A stretch of 64,000 bases of DNA from Gammaproteobacteria bacterium HGW-Gammaproteobacteria-15 (GCA_002840125.1 PGZF01000001.1:811237-875236); one strand, 5' to 3'. Positions 34,112-44,583 are shown, counted from the stretch's first letter. Numbers and translations: made by a program. The notes: generated by a model from the letters alone, not told the origin.

Positions 34112-37100
34112 CAGGTCAAAATGCGCCAGCCCGGCAGATAGCAAACGCTCTACCTGCGCTTCAACATGGGATGAATCTTCAAACTCAAAGGCGTCAACCT
34201 GCTGATCAAAGGTAATAGTGGCAACGCCATTCTTGCCGGCATGTTTAACATGGTACAGCGCCATTTCAGCCAGTTGTAACGATACTTCCCAGTTAATCAG
34301 CTGCCCGCCGAGTAATTCTAACGGATAAACAGCATAGCCCACCGAGCAGGTTAAGCGGGTGCGATGTCCGTCCGGCAAATTAAACACCGTTTTAGCCACC
34401 AGCTCATTCAGGCGGTAGCTAAACTGCTCTACCAGCTCAAGCGGTATATCACGCAGCACCAACACAAACTCTTCACCGGCAAAACGCACAACATAATCTG
34501 AGCCACGAGTTTCACGGATCAGCAAGCCGGCTACCTGCTGAATACAGCTGTCACCGGCGCTGTTACCAAACTGATCATTAACCTGTTTAAAATTATCTAA
34601 GTCCAGATGAATTAACGCCACGCATTTACCCTGCGTTTGCATAGACTCACGGTTGCGCTGAAAGTGTTCTATGTCCTTTGGCAGCTGTTCAAACATAAAG
34701 CGCCGGTTACGCAGGCCGGTTAAACTGTCTTTGTGCGTTAATAATGCCAGCTGCTCATTTAGCTCATTCAATTTAAGGTTGCTGTTTTCCAGCTCCTGTG
34801 TGCGTTGTTTTACCAGGCGCTCCAGCTGTTGCTGTTGGTGCACAGTATTGCGTCTTAACAGCCAGATCAGGCCGTACAAACAAAACAAAAACAACACCAG
34901 CCATAGGCCACGGTATACCAGGGTTTCATCAAAACGCTTGGGCACAACAAGCTCCAGCTCCTGCGTTTGCGCAGTTGTCCAGGGTTCGTTCTCCAGCCGG
35001 GTTTGTACGCGAAACACAAACCGGCCCGGCTCCAGATTGGTGTAAACCGCCTCACGCCGATCTGCAGCGTCATGCCAGTTTTGCTCAAAGCCTTTTAACT
35101 GATAACGAAACTGTAAGGCCACCGGTTTGATAAATTCCAGCGCAGAATATTTGATGCTGATGTTGCGATCATCCAGCTCCAGAACCACACTTTGCTGCTC
35201 GGCGGCAATAACATAGGTTTGCTGCCCCTGCACCAGTTTAATTACCGGCTGCACTGGCTTATCAGCTTTACGGTTAAGCTCAGCCGGCACCGCCACCAGC
35301 CCCTTTAATGTCGGATACCAATACTGTTGCTGCCAGAACGCCACCTTGGCATGGCCAGCGCCATTACAGCAACGCCCGGGTACAGTGCCTAACTGCCGGT
35401 CATGCGGCCCCAGTACATCTTGTATTGGCAGGTTATCCAGATTTGGCCGGTCAAGATCTGCCGCCCGCAGCCGGAAAATGCCTTTGTGACTGCTGATCCA
35501 GATATAATCGGTAGCGGTATCGTATGTCATGCTGACCACCGGGCTATGTGGTAACCCGTTAGCCGTATGTAGTTGGTACCAGCTGTTGTCGGTACGACGA
35601 ATAAAGATACCGTCATCCAGCGTGCTGGCCAGCAGTTGCCCGCCGGGCAACAGCTGCAAAGCAGTAATGTAGCTGTTATATAATGCTGTACCCACGCCTA
35701 GCCGGCTCAGACGTTGCTGTTCATACAGGTACAAGCCGCGGGTAGTGCCAAATACCAGCTGCTCGTCTTTTTGCTGTAATACCGTAATATGGCGGGATTC
35801 CAGTTCAGCGTTTAACGCAAAAGGTGTCAGCGTATTATGCTGATAGTGCACCAGCCCCATCACACCGCCAAGCCACAAGCCGCCATGAATATCCGCTTGT
35901 AGCACTCTTACGGTAAAACCTTTTAAGCTATCGAACTGCGCCTTAAGCTGCTTTGTATCGCGCTGATACGCCAGTACACCGTTGTCAGTAGCCAGCCACA
36001 TATGATTAGCATCCGGCCAGTAAATGTCATGCACAGTGCCACCACCGAGCTGGCCGGCATTAATCAGGCTGTGGTATTGGCCATCAGCCGTTAGCTCGCC
36101 AATGTCCGACTGCCCTGCCACCAACAAAGTATCTGACGGCGTAACAGCCACGCTGCGTACCACAGCGTCTGGCTGATATGGCACCACCCGACGGATATTT
36201 CCTACCGCAGCGCGGTACACACCATCGCTGAAACTGGCCAGCCAGATATTATTGTCACGGTCTTCAAAAATATCACTGAACCAGGGGTAACTGCCCAATT
36301 CGTCGCCGGTAATATGCTGCCAGGGCTGTTTGGTATGTTTATGAAATAATTTCCGGTGCGCAGATATCCAACTGTTGCCACGGCTATCACGCAGCAGTTT
36401 GTATACCGCTGTGCTGTTTTGATCCGGCAGCTGACATTTTTGTACCTGGCCTGAGTCGGCGTCCAGATGATAAAAACCAGACTCACCAGCAATATGTAAG
36501 CCTTTGTCGGTCCAGTACAAATCATAAACAGGTGTCTGAATAAGCTCGGCCGGTAAGGTATAGCTTTTTACATTACCATCCAGATCCATGCGGTACAGTT
36601 GCTCAGAACCCATCACCCAGATCTGTTCATCTACCAGCTTTAGCTGGCTTACCTGTGAAAGAATTTGTTGTACCCGGCTTACCTTGCCGTTTTGAATGCG
36701 AAACAGGTGATCAGCTGCCACCCAGATTTCACCGGGGCGGACCTCAATAATGGCGGTAACTTCAGATAATATCTGGTAGCGTTCAAACTGCAGTGTCAGC
36801 GGGTTAAAGCCTGACAGGCCAGACTTAGTACCCACCCACATGTAACCCTGGCTATCATGCAGCAGCCGGGTAACACTATTGCTGGCCAGGTGGCGGTGAC
36901 TTTCTTTGGTAAAATGCTCAAACTGCACGCCGTCAAAGCGGTTCAGACCATATAAGGTGGCTAACCAGATAAACCCCTGTGAATCCTGGCTGACAGAGCG
37001 CACTGAATTGCTGGATAAGCCATCAGCACTGTTCCAGTGCTTAATATCAAAGTCATATACCGACGGCTGGTTGTATGCATGCAAGCTAAGAGAACACAAC

Positions 37101-37129
37101 AATAAAAGCAACAGTAAGGCATTTTTCAT
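34097..37129 (-). CDS. Diguanylate cyclase with periplasmic two-component-type beta-propeller sensor
   Basis: A 1010-residue protein. A signal peptide (LLLLLLLCSLSLHA) leads to about 14 Reg_prop beta-propeller repeats (about 25-650), recognisable as recurring WLATLYGLNRFDG / WVGTKSGLSGFNP-like blades. Then come a Y_Y_Y domain (about 680-745), one transmembrane helix (GLWLVLFLFCLYGLIWLL), a short coiled coil, and a GGDEF domain (about 815-975). The active-site motif is AGEEF, a functional variant in many cyclases, and an upstream RGSD fits the inhibitory I-site. It should make cyclic-di-GMP in response to an extracytoplasmic, perhaps carbohydrate-related, signal. It stands alone. Confidence 0.9.
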   Translation of the reverse strand: MKNALLLLLLLCSLSLHAYNQPSVYDFDIKHWNSADGLSSNSVRSVSQDSQGFIWLATLYGLNRFDGVQFEHFTKESHRHLASNSVTRLLHDSQGYMWVGTKSGLSGFNPLTLQFERYQILSEVTAIIEVRPGEIWVAADHLFRIQNGKVSRVQQILSQVSQLKLVDEQIWVMGSEQLYRMDLDGNVKSYTLPAELIQTPVYDLYWTDKGLHIAGESGFYHLDADSGQVQKCQLPDQNSTAVYKLLRDSRGNSWISAHRKLFHKHTKQPWQHITGDELGSYPWFSDIFEDRDNNIWLASFSDGVYRAAVGNIRRVVPYQPDAVVRSVAVTPSDTLLVAGQSDIGELTADGQYHSLINAGQLGGGTVHDIYWPDANHMWLATDNGVLAYQRDTKQLKAQFDSLKGFTVRVLQADIHGGLWLGGVMGLVHYQHNTLTPFALNAELESRHITVLQQKDEQLVFGTTRGLYLYEQQRLSRLGVGTALYNSYITALQLLPGGQLLASTLDDGIFIRRTDNSWYQLHTANGLPHSPVVSMTYDTATDYIWISSHKGIFRLRAADLDRPNLDNLPIQDVLGPHDRQLGTVPGRCCNGAGHAKVAFWQQQYWYPTLKGLVAVPAELNRKADKPVQPVIKLVQGQQTYVIAAEQQSVVLELDDRNISIKYSALEFIKPVALQFRYQLKGFEQNWHDAADRREAVYTNLEPGRFVFRVQTRLENEPWTTAQTQELELVVPKRFDETLVYRGLWLVLFLFCLYGLIWLLRRNTVHQQQQLERLVKQRTQELENSNLKLNELNEQLALLTHKDSLTGLRNRRFMFEQLPKDIEHFQRNRESMQTQGKCVALIHLDLDNFKQVNDQFGNSAGDSCIQQVAGLLIRETRGSDYVVRFAGEEFVLVLRDIPLELVEQFSYRLNELVAKTVFNLPDGHRTRLTCSVGYAVYPLELLGGQLINWEVSLQLAEMALYHVKHAGKNGVATITFDQQVDAFEFEDSSHVEAQVERLLSAGLAHFDLKNTR

Positions 37130-37155
37130 TGGTGCGTTCTCTTTCTACTTTTTAG

Positions 37156-37635
37156 TTAACCCAGAGGTAAAAACGGTAATAACAGTTGCAATGACAGCAG
37201 CGCAGCAATACCGGCAACAATGTCGTCCAGCATAATGCCGGTTCCGTGATGCACATTTTTATCACACCAGCTTATTGGCCACGGCTTTACAATATCAAAC
37301 AAGCGGAATAATACAAAACCCAGCAGTAGGGTTTGCCAATGCAATGGTGCCCAAAGCATGGTAATGCCATAACCGATAATTTCATCCCAGACAATGGCTC
37401 CATGGTCATGTTCACCAATGTCACGGGCGGTCTGGCCGCATATATACACACCAAGTACGCTGCCAGCTAAAACAAAAGCCAGTAAATAGATATTACCGGC
37501 CCACAGCAACAATATAACCAGCGGCACGGCAGCTAAAGTGCCAAAAGTACCGGGGGCTTTGGGTGATAAACCACTGCCAAAGCCAAGTGCCAGAAACTGA
37601 TACCATTTTTTCAGGTTAAACTGTGCAGTACTCAT
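37156..37635 (-). CDS. pgpA: PgpA, phosphatidylglycerophosphatase A
   Basis: A 159-residue membrane enzyme that removes phosphate from phosphatidylglycerophosphate to give phosphatidylglycerol. FGSGLSPKAPGTFGTLAA, IVWDEIIGYGITM, FRLFDIVKPWPI and GIMLDDIVAGI are the family blocks, with three or four hydrophobic segments. The start overlaps the thiL stop by four bases, so it is the last gene of the nusB-thiL-pgpA series. Confidence 0.95.
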   Translation of the reverse strand: MSTAQFNLKKWYQFLALGFGSGLSPKAPGTFGTLAAVPLVILLLWAGNIYLLAFVLAGSVLGVYICGQTARDIGEHDHGAIVWDEIIGYGITMLWAPLHWQTLLLGFVLFRLFDIVKPWPISWCDKNVHHGTGIMLDDIVAGIAALLSLQLLLPFLPLG

Positions 37636-38594
37636 GCGAAGTGCTTAAAACCATTATGCTGATAGTTAAACGGTTGCTCGCCCTGTTTCAGCTCCAGCTT
37701 ACCGGCAGCACCGGTCACACGGCCGATACAGCTAACACCAATACCATAGGGTGACAATAACACATCCAGCGAACCACGCCGGGCTTCTGGTACGGTAAAC
37801 AACAGTTCGTAGTCTTCACCGCCTGATAACGCCAGCTGTATTGCGGTAGCGCTGTCGCAACTGTCTTTCACCGCCTGCGACAACGGCAAGCGGGCAACAT
37901 CAATACTGGCCCCCACCGCAGAGCGCTTCATAATGTGCTGAATATCGCTATACAGGCCGTCAGATAAATCCATAGCACTGCTGGCAATATTACGCAGTGC
38001 CTGCCCCAGCGCCACACGGGCTGAAGGATAATGAAAACGTTGCAGAATATGGGTTTGGTGTTTTTTGCTGACTTCATGCAGGCCCTGGCACAGTTTCAGC
38101 CCCAGTGCGGCATCCCCCAAAGTGCCGGTAACATAAATATAATCGCCAACTTTGGCGCCGCTGCGGGTAAGGGCTTTACCGCGTGGCACTATGCCTTTGG
38201 CTATCATGGTCAGGCTAAGCGGGCCACGGGTGGTGTCACCGCCAATTAACTGGCAATTATAGTATTCGGCGGTTTCGTGTAAACCAGCGGCAAAGGCGGC
38301 AACCCAGGGCTCATCCACGGCAGGCAACGTCAACGCCAGCGACAACCAGGCCGGCTCTGCGCCCATAGCAGCTAAATCACTGACATTTACTGTCACCAGC
38401 TTATGGCCCAGTGCACGGGGATCATCATCAGGAAAAAAATGCGTGCCTACCACCATGGTATCGGTAGTCACCACTAAGTCATAGCCATCACGCACCTGCA
38501 GTACAGCACCATCATCACCAACACCGATGGCACTGTCGGCGCGTTTGGCGCCACAACTGGCAAAATAGCGGGAAATGAGTTCGAATTCACCCAT
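37632..38594 (-). CDS. thiL: ThiL, thiamine-monophosphate kinase
   Basis: A 320-residue enzyme that phosphorylates thiamine monophosphate to thiamine diphosphate. ELISRYFA, the nucleotide/metal-binding GVGDDGAVLQ, VVTTDTMVVGTHF, VNVSDLAAMGAEP, GGDTTRGPLSLT, DLSDGLYSDI and SGGEDYELLFT are all present. It lies about 30 bp behind nusB. Its product feeds ThDP to enzymes such as Dxs, encoded nearby but in another operon. Confidence 0.96.
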   Translation of the reverse strand: MGEFELISRYFASCGAKRADSAIGVGDDGAVLQVRDGYDLVVTTDTMVVGTHFFPDDDPRALGHKLVTVNVSDLAAMGAEPAWLSLALTLPAVDEPWVAAFAAGLHETAEYYNCQLIGGDTTRGPLSLTMIAKGIVPRGKALTRSGAKVGDYIYVTGTLGDAALGLKLCQGLHEVSKKHQTHILQRFHYPSARVALGQALRNIASSAMDLSDGLYSDIQHIMKRSAVGASIDVARLPLSQAVKDSCDSATAIQLALSGGEDYELLFTVPEARRGSLDVLLSPYGIGVSCIGRVTGAAGKLELKQGEQPFNYQHNGFKHFA

Positions 38595-38627
38595 AGAACT
38601 AAGAAGCCGACTGATGCCGGCTCTCCT

Positions 38628-39041
38628 TTAACTTGGACGCAGTACGCGTACGGCTTTATCCAGAATGCCGTTAACGAACTTGTGGCTATCGTCAGCGGCG
38701 AACGCTTTAGCCAGCTCAATAGCTTCGTTGATAATCACCTTGTACGGTACATCAAGACGGTATTTCAGCTCGTATGCTGACACCCGTAATATGGCTTTTT
38801 CAACAAAATCAATTTCATCGAACGGCCGATCTAAATAAGGTTTTAATGCTTCATCCAGTACCGCATGGTTTTTTACCACACCGCGTACCAGATCCTGAAA
38901 ATAGCCAACGTCGAGATGTTTAACGTTAGTTTCCAGCAATAATTGCTGCTCAATATCTGCAATAGGGTTTTTGCTGACATGCCAGCTGTAAATTCCCTGT
39001 ACTGCAAGTGACCGTGACTGACGACGGGCATTAGGTTTCAT
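38628..39041 (-). CDS. nusB: NusB, transcription antitermination factor
   Basis: A 137-residue all-helical protein that binds boxA RNA with S10 (NusE) to prevent premature termination in rRNA operons. [15 protein letters not shown] at the N-terminus, [21 protein letters not shown], and [28 protein letters not shown] are typical. It lies 17 bp behind ribH, the usual ribH-nusB coupling. Confidence 0.96.
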   Translation of the reverse strand: MKPNARRQSRSLAVQGIYSWHVSKNPIADIEQQLLLETNVKHLDVGYFQDLVRGVVKNHAVLDEALKPYLDRPFDEIDFVEKAILRVSAYELKYRLDVPYKVIINEAIELAKAFAADDSHKFVNGILDKAVRVLRPS

Positions 39042-39058
39042 GTATGTGTCTCTTCCTG

Positions 39059-39523
39059 TTACAGCTTGGCCAGCAGGTTAACCATTTCCAGCGTCGACAT
39101 GGCAGCTTCGCTACCTTTGTTGCCCGCTTTGGTACCTGCACGCTCAATGGCCTGCTCAATGCTGTCTACCGTTAGTACACCAAAAGCAACCGGTATGTCA
39201 TGTTGCATCATTACCTGGGCAATACCTTTGGTGCATTCACCGGATACATATTCAAAATGTGGCGTACCACCGCGGATAACTGCCCCCAGGGCAATAATGC
39301 CGTCATATTTTTTACTGGCCGCAACACGCTGCACCGCCAGCGGTAATTCAAAGGCACCCGGCACCCGGATCACAGTAATATCCTGCTCTGCCACGTTACC
39401 AATGCGCTGTAATGTGTCGGTTGCCCCGCTTAATAAGCTCTCAACAATAAAGCTGTTAAAGCGCGCTACGACTAACGCAAACTTCTTACCGTTGGCAGAA
39501 AACCCTGCTTCAATAACCTGCAT
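39059..39523 (-). CDS. ribH: RibH, 6,7-dimethyl-8-ribityllumazine synthase
   Basis: A 154-residue enzyme that condenses the ribitylaminouracil intermediate with dihydroxybutanone phosphate. [34 protein letters not shown]-like [14 protein letters not shown] and [15 protein letters not shown] are conserved, including the catalytic His. There is a 95-bp gap to ribB(A), the longest inside this cluster, which could hold an internal promoter. Confidence 0.96.
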   Translation of the reverse strand: MQVIEAGFSANGKKFALVVARFNSFIVESLLSGATDTLQRIGNVAEQDITVIRVPGAFELPLAVQRVAASKKYDGIIALGAVIRGGTPHFEYVSGECTKGIAQVMMQHDIPVAFGVLTVDSIEQAIERAGTKAGNKGSEAAMSTLEMVNLLAKL

Positions 39524-39618
39524 AAGTTGCCCTTAAAATCTGACCGCTGAAAATTAGCCGTGCATAATAGCACAACACTGCCTAAACCGGCATAGTCTTT
39601 GTAATACCACGCACGGGG

Positions 39619-40728
39619 TTATTCGCTAACGTAATCCACTACTTCCAGGCCAAAACCAGACAAGGCATGGTATTTTTTCGGCTGACTAAGTAAACGCATT
39701 TTCTTCACGCCCAAACTGGCCAGGATTTGCGACCCCACACCTACATTGCGTGAGGTGCCTTTCCACGGCGCGCTGCGCGGCTTTTCACCTTTATCTTCGG
39801 CTTCAAACGCCTGCACAGTGCGAATAAGCTCGTCGGTAGATTCATGCTTGCCGAGTAACACCAGCACGCCACCATCTTTGGCAATACGCGCCATGGCGGT
39901 ATGTAATGGAAAGCTGCGGTTTGCTGCACGATCGGCCATCAATAAATCACTGAAGGTGTCATGTAAATGTACCCGTACCAAAGTGGGCTCATCAGCGCTG
40001 ATCTCGCCTTTTACCAGAGCAAAATGAATTTGATTGTCGATGGTATCTTTAAAGGTAACCAGCTTAAACTCACCCACTTCGGTAGGCAGCTGGCAACTGG
40101 CAACCTGCTCTATAGTGGTTTCGTTCAGGTTACGGTATTCAATTAAATCGGCAATGGTGCCAATTTTAATGCCGTGTTTTTGTGCAAACAGCTCTAAATC
40201 GGGCCGGCGCGCCATGGTGCCGTCGTCGTTCAGTACTTCAACAATTACCGCGGCAGGTTCAAGCCCGGCTAAACGGGCCAAATCACAACCGGCTTCAGTA
40301 TGACCGGCGCGTACCAGCACGCCACCATCCTGAGCCATCAGCGGAAAAATATGCCCTGGCTGGACAATATCGGTGGGCCTGGCATCGCGCGCTACTGCCG
40401 CTTTCACTGTACGGGCACGGTCTGCTGCTGAAATACCGGTAGTCACGCCTTCGGCCGCTTCAATTGACACGGTAAAGTTAGTAGAAAACGGCGATTTATT
40501 CGCGTCTACCATTAACGGTAAGGCTAATTGGCTGCAGCGTTTTTTCGTCAGCGTTAAGCAAATTAAACCGCGGCCGTGGGTAGCCATAAAATTAATTGCT
40601 TCGGGCGTGACATATTCTGCCGCCATCACCAGATCGCCTTCGTTTTCGCGATCTTCATCGTCCATCAGCACGACCATTTTGCCCTGGCGGATGTCTTCAA
40701 TAATTTCAGCAGGAGTATTCAGTTGCAT
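39619..40728 (-). CDS. RibB with degenerate RibA-like domain (RibBX type)
   Basis: A 369-residue protein. The N-terminal half (1-200) is a full DHBP synthase, with [16 protein letters not shown] and HGRGLICL. It makes 3,4-dihydroxy-2-butanone-4-phosphate from ribulose-5-phosphate. The C-terminal half resembles GTP cyclohydrolase II but lacks its three zinc cysteines: the expected CxxxxxxxxxxCxC region reads [19 protein letters not shown] with none. GTP cyclohydrolase II activity is therefore unlikely, as in the RibBX variants known in proteobacteria; a separate ribA should exist elsewhere. Lies 12 bp behind ribE. Confidence 0.9.
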   Translation of the reverse strand: MQLNTPAEIIEDIRQGKMVVLMDDEDRENEGDLVMAAEYVTPEAINFMATHGRGLICLTLTKKRCSQLALPLMVDANKSPFSTNFTVSIEAAEGVTTGISAADRARTVKAAVARDARPTDIVQPGHIFPLMAQDGGVLVRAGHTEAGCDLARLAGLEPAAVIVEVLNDDGTMARRPDLELFAQKHGIKIGTIADLIEYRNLNETTIEQVASCQLPTEVGEFKLVTFKDTIDNQIHFALVKGEISADEPTLVRVHLHDTFSDLLMADRAANRSFPLHTAMARIAKDGGVLVLLGKHESTDELIRTVQAFEAEDKGEKPRSAPWKGTSRNVGVGSQILASLGVKKMRLLSQPKKYHALSGFGLEVVDYVSE

Positions 40729-40740
40729 AACAAACCTTAT

Positions 40741-41391
40741 TTATAAAAAACCACGCTGAGCCAACAGCGCCATACTGACACCGCTACTGGCGCTGCCGTT
40801 GTCTTTACTGAGCAAACGTTCCAGGTAACGGGCAATTAAATCCACCTCAAGGTGCACCTTAGAACCTACTTTAAGTTGTGGAATGGTGGTTTGCTCTGCC
40901 GTGTGCGGCACTATGGTAAGCCGAAAGGCATCGCTGCTCAGTTCATTTACCGTAAGACTGACACCATCGATAGTCACTGAGCCTTTAGCGGCAATATAAT
41001 GCGCCAAGGCGTTGGGTAACGTAAGCCAGATATGCCAGGCGCGGCCGCTGGCTTCAATTTTTGTTACGCTGCTAACACCATCGACATGGCCGCTGACTAA
41101 ATGCCCGCCCATCCGGGTAGTGGGCAACATCGCTTTTTCCAGATTAATCCGTTGGCCGGTTTTATACTGACCGAACAAGGTATGAGCCAGTGTTTCTGAT
41201 GATACATCAGCATCAAAGCTGTGCTTGCCCAGTTTAGTTACCGTTAAACATACGCCGTTGCTGGCAATGCTGTCGCCCAGCTTTACGTCGGAAAAATCCA
41301 GGCTCTGGCTGTCGATAGTTACTGTAATATCGGTACCGCGCTGTTGTACTGCGCTTAACTTGCCTGTGGCTTCAATAATACCTGTAAACAT
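40741..41391 (-). CDS. ribE: RibE, riboflavin synthase alpha chain
   Basis: A 216-residue enzyme that dismutates two lumazine molecules to riboflavin. It has two tandem lumazine-binding barrels: MFTGIIEATGKL and SNGVCLTV in the first, GHLVSGHVDG and TIDGVSLTVNEL in the second. A short tail is typical. It lies 11 bp behind ribD. Confidence 0.96.
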   Translation of the reverse strand: MFTGIIEATGKLSAVQQRGTDITVTIDSQSLDFSDVKLGDSIASNGVCLTVTKLGKHSFDADVSSETLAHTLFGQYKTGQRINLEKAMLPTTRMGGHLVSGHVDGVSSVTKIEASGRAWHIWLTLPNALAHYIAAKGSVTIDGVSLTVNELSSDAFRLTIVPHTAEQTTIPQLKVGSKVHLEVDLIARYLERLLSKDNGSASSGVSMALLAQRGFL

Positions 41392-41402
41392 AGGTTGTCC
41401 CG

Positions 41403-42536
41403 TTACCCAGTTGCCGTATGGTTTAAGGTGGCAGTAAGGCGGATATCCGGACCTACCATACGCATATCAGTCCAGCTTAGCTCCGGCACCTGGGCCAGAG
41501 CAGTAAACTGAGGTAGCACTGCCAACGGCTGAGCCGTATTACCTAATAGTTTTGGTGCAAGGTATACAATTAATTCATCCACCAGATTTAACTGTAACAA
41601 GGTGCCGGCCAGCGTAGCCCCTGCTTCTACCCATAAGGTGTTAACGTTTTCGCGCAGCGCTAAATGCTCCAGCAATGCGACTAAATCAAATTGCGCTTTA
41701 CTATCTAACGGGCAATGGATCTGTCTGGCGATATTGGGCAATGGCCGTGAATTTTCAACCTTGCTGACACACAACAGCACTTCGCCACCGTCATTAAATA
41801 GTGCAAGCTTGTGATCCAGAGTACCGTTTCTGTCCAGAATCACCCGTTTGGGCTGGCGCAGCTCGCCACTTTCCAGTGCTGTCACCCTGTGGTGCAATTG
41901 CTCCGGGCGTAAATTCAGCCGGGCATTATCGGCCAGTACTGTGGTGGCAGTAGATAAAATGGCACAGCTTTGTGCACGGTAATGCTGCACATCTGAGCGG
42001 GCGGCATCGGCGGTTAACCATTTACTGTCGCCGTTAGCCAGCGCGGTACGCCCGTCTAAACTGGCTGCCAGTTTTAGCTGAACATAAGGGCGTTTACACT
42101 CCATCCGGCTTAAAAACCCCGGGTTTAATGCCCGAGCCTGTGCTTCGAGTAACCCCACATCTACCAGAATACCGGCAGAGCGCAGCATAGCCACACCACA
42201 CCCGGCTACCTGTGGGTTCGGGTCTTGCATCGCAACCACCACGCGGGCAACACCGGCAGCAATCAACGCCTCAGCACAAGGCGGCGTGCGGCCATAATGG
42301 CTACAGGGCTCAAGCGTGACATAACAGGTGGCGCCTTTGGCTGCACTGCCGGCCTCACGCAGAGCGAACACTTCGGCGTGAGGGCCTCCGGCTTGCCTGT
42401 GATAACCAGAACCGACAACTACACCGTTTTGCACCAGCACTGCGCCAACATTCGGGTTTGGGCTGGTGGTGTAACGGCCAAGCTCAGCCAGACGGATGGC
42501 TTGGGCCATAAAAGTGCTATCAGCGGCGCTAAACAT
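41403..42536 (-). CDS. ribD: RibD, bifunctional riboflavin deaminase/reductase
   Basis: A 377-residue enzyme. The N-terminal zinc cytidine-deaminase-like domain (about 1-145) has HAEVFAL and PCSHYGRTPPC. The C-terminal reductase (about 150-375) has LKLAASLDGRTAL, SKWLTADAARSDVQHYRAQS and a final WVEAGATLAGTLL block. It catalyses two successive steps from the GTP-derived pyrimidine. Its ATG overlaps the nrdR stop (TGATG), so the two are coupled. Confidence 0.96.
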   Translation of the reverse strand: MFSAADSTFMAQAIRLAELGRYTTSPNPNVGAVLVQNGVVVGSGYHRQAGGPHAEVFALREAGSAAKGATCYVTLEPCSHYGRTPPCAEALIAAGVARVVVAMQDPNPQVAGCGVAMLRSAGILVDVGLLEAQARALNPGFLSRMECKRPYVQLKLAASLDGRTALANGDSKWLTADAARSDVQHYRAQSCAILSTATTVLADNARLNLRPEQLHHRVTALESGELRQPKRVILDRNGTLDHKLALFNDGGEVLLCVSKVENSRPLPNIARQIHCPLDSKAQFDLVALLEHLALRENVNTLWVEAGATLAGTLLQLNLVDELIVYLAPKLLGNTAQPLAVLPQFTALAQVPELSWTDMRMVGPDIRLTATLNHTATG

Positions 42537-42991
42537 CAGGCTTTTTCCCCTAAGCGGGCAATTTCTTCGCCAAATTCACGGATATCTTTAAACGAGCGGT
42601 ACACAGAAGCAAAGCGCACATAAGCGACTTTATCTACTTTAACCAGCTCATCCATAATCAGATTACCCAGTAACTGGCTACCCACCTCACGTTCACCGGT
42701 GGCGCGCAATTGAGATTTAATTTTATTGATCAGCTGTTCAATCTGCTCGGTGGATACCGGCCGTTTTTCCAGCGAACGCAGCAAGCCACTGCGCAGCTTG
42801 TCTTCGTTAAAGGGCTCACGCGAGCCGTCGCGTTTAATAATGCGCGGCATCACCAGTTCGGCTGACTCAAAGGTAGTAAAGCGCTCGTGGCAAGCCAGGC
42901 ATTCACGCCGGCGGCGTACCTGATGGCCATCGGCCACCAGGCGTGAGTCAATTACCTTGGTATCGTCTGCATTACAAAACGGACAGTACAT
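42536..42991 (-). CDS. nrdR: NrdR, ribonucleotide reductase transcriptional repressor
   Basis: A 151-residue repressor with an N-terminal zinc ribbon ([17 protein letters not shown] ... [12 protein letters not shown]) and an ATP-cone domain with [18 protein letters not shown]. It senses ATP/dATP and represses nrd genes. The ATG at 42991 is chosen because the zinc ribbon starts there; an upstream hydrophobic extension in the frame is spurious. It is placed between glyA and ribD as in many gammaproteobacteria. Confidence 0.96.
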   Translation of the reverse strand: MYCPFCNADDTKVIDSRLVADGHQVRRRRECLACHERFTTFESAELVMPRIIKRDGSREPFNEDKLRSGLLRSLEKRPVSTEQIEQLINKIKSQLRATGEREVGSQLLGNLIMDELVKVDKVAYVRFASVYRSFKDIREFGEEIARLGEKA

Positions 42992-43086
42992 GATAGAAAT
43001 CCTGCTAAGCTGCCAAAAAGCCAAAAAAGAAAGGGCCAGATAAAGAAATGGCCGCAATAGCGGCCATCATAGCACTTAATCAGCGT

Positions 43087-44340
43087 TTACGCATAAACCG
43101 GGAAACGGCTGCACAGCTCAGATACCTGGCCACGCACTTTATCAATAACGCCGGCATCGCCACGGCTGTCCAGCACGTCACAAATAAAGTTTGCCACAGT
43201 GCGCGCTTCAGCTTCGTTAAAACCACGGCGGGTAATTGCCGGTGTTCCGATACGCAAACCTGAGGTCACAAACGGCGAGCGCGGATCATTTGGTACTGAG
43301 TTTTTATTTACCGTGATATGCGCCTGCCCTAACCAGGCATCGGCCTCTTTGCCGGTAATGTCTTTGTCAATTAAGTCCATCAGAAACAGATGGTTCTGTG
43401 TACCACCAGAAACCACTTTATAGCCGCGTTGCTGCATAGCATCACACATCGCCACAGCGTTTTTCAGGACCTGCTGCTGGTAAGTTTTAAACTCAGGCTG
43501 CAGTGCTTCTTTAAAGGCCACGGCTTTAGCGGCAATAACGTGCATTAACGGGCCGCCCTGGCCACCCGGAAATACCGCTGAGTTCAGCTTTTTCTCAATT
43601 TCTTCGTTCTTACGCGCTAAAATTAAACCACCGCGCGGGCCTGCCAGCGTTTTGTGCGTGGTAGTCGTTACCACATCAGCTACCGGTACCGGGTTCGGAT
43701 ATAAACCAGCGGCCACTAAACCGGCAACATGGGCCATATCAACCATCAGGTAGGCGCCTACTTTATCGGCGATATCGCGAAAACGCTGCCAGTCAACAAT
43801 GCCGGAATACGCAGAGAAGCCGGCAATAATCAGTTTTGGTTTATGTTCCAGCGCCAGCGCTTCAGCCTGATCATAATCAATCACGCCGGTATCCGGGTGC
43901 AGGCCGTACTGAACCGCTTTATACAGTTTACCAGACGAGCTGACATGAGCGCCGTGAGTTAAATGGCCACCATGAGCCAGGCTCATACCTAAAATAGTGT
44001 CGCCAGCGTTTAACAGCGCCAGAAATACTGCAGAATTAGCCTGTGAACCAGAGTGCGGCTGCACGTTAGCGTAATCGGCGCCAAACAGCTCTTTAGCGCG
44101 GGAAATAGCTAAATCTTCTGCTATATCAACATATTCACAACCACCGTAGTAGCGTTTATGCGGGTAGCCTTCGGCATATTTGTTAGTCAGCTGAGAGCCT
44201 TGCGCTTGCAGTACCCGTGGGCTGGCATAGTTTTCTGACGCGATAAGCTCAATGTGCGCTTCCTGACGGTCATTTTCATCTGTTATCGCTTGCCATAACT
44301 GTGGGTCGAAATCGGCAATATTCATATCACGCTTTAACAT
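43087..44340 (-). CDS. glyA: GlyA, serine hydroxymethyltransferase
   Basis: A 417-residue PLP enzyme that interconverts serine and glycine with tetrahydrofolate, the main one-carbon source. [68 protein letters not shown] and the PLP lysine in [14 protein letters not shown] are intact. The ATG at 44340 has GGAGAAAG upstream; a longer frame to 44364 has no such support. First of a probable glyA-nrdR-rib-nusB-thiL-pgpA series. Confidence 0.97.
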   Translation of the reverse strand: MLKRDMNIADFDPQLWQAITDENDRQEAHIELIASENYASPRVLQAQGSQLTNKYAEGYPHKRYYGGCEYVDIAEDLAISRAKELFGADYANVQPHSGSQANSAVFLALLNAGDTILGMSLAHGGHLTHGAHVSSSGKLYKAVQYGLHPDTGVIDYDQAEALALEHKPKLIIAGFSAYSGIVDWQRFRDIADKVGAYLMVDMAHVAGLVAAGLYPNPVPVADVVTTTTHKTLAGPRGGLILARKNEEIEKKLNSAVFPGGQGGPLMHVIAAKAVAFKEALQPEFKTYQQQVLKNAVAMCDAMQQRGYKVVSGGTQNHLFLMDLIDKDITGKEADAWLGQAHITVNKNSVPNDPRSPFVTSGLRIGTPAITRRGFNEAEARTVANFICDVLDSRGDAGVIDKVRGQVSELCSRFPVYA

Positions 44341-44552
44341 GCTTTCTCCTGGTGCGGCTTGCACGCGTAGTCTTAATCAAATTCAGCTGAATCAAAACTG
44401 GCTTAGTAAAATTTGGCCGCCATTCTACCTGTAAATATGACTTTATGCACCCGCAATTTAGCCATCTAAACATCTAAAGTTAAAATGCAGCGCTGGTTTA
44501 ACCAGGCAACTCTGTGTTGCTAGCTTTACAATATAAAAAACACAGCCTAATA

Positions 44553-44572
44553 TACTGTATATAAAAACAGCA
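44553..44572 (+). promoter_or_regulatory. LexA (SOS) box upstream of dinB
   Basis: TACTGTATATAAAAACAGCA contains the exact CTGT-N8-ACAG core with an AT-rich centre, 11 bp before the dinB ATG and overlapping TATA-rich -10-like sequence. LexA binding here would repress dinB until DNA damage. Confidence 0.9.
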
Positions 44573-44583
44573 TTGGTATTGGC

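Noticed and set aside
39524-39618. FMN riboswitch before the ribB-type gene or ribH
   Set aside because: None of the conserved FMN aptamer segments could be seen.
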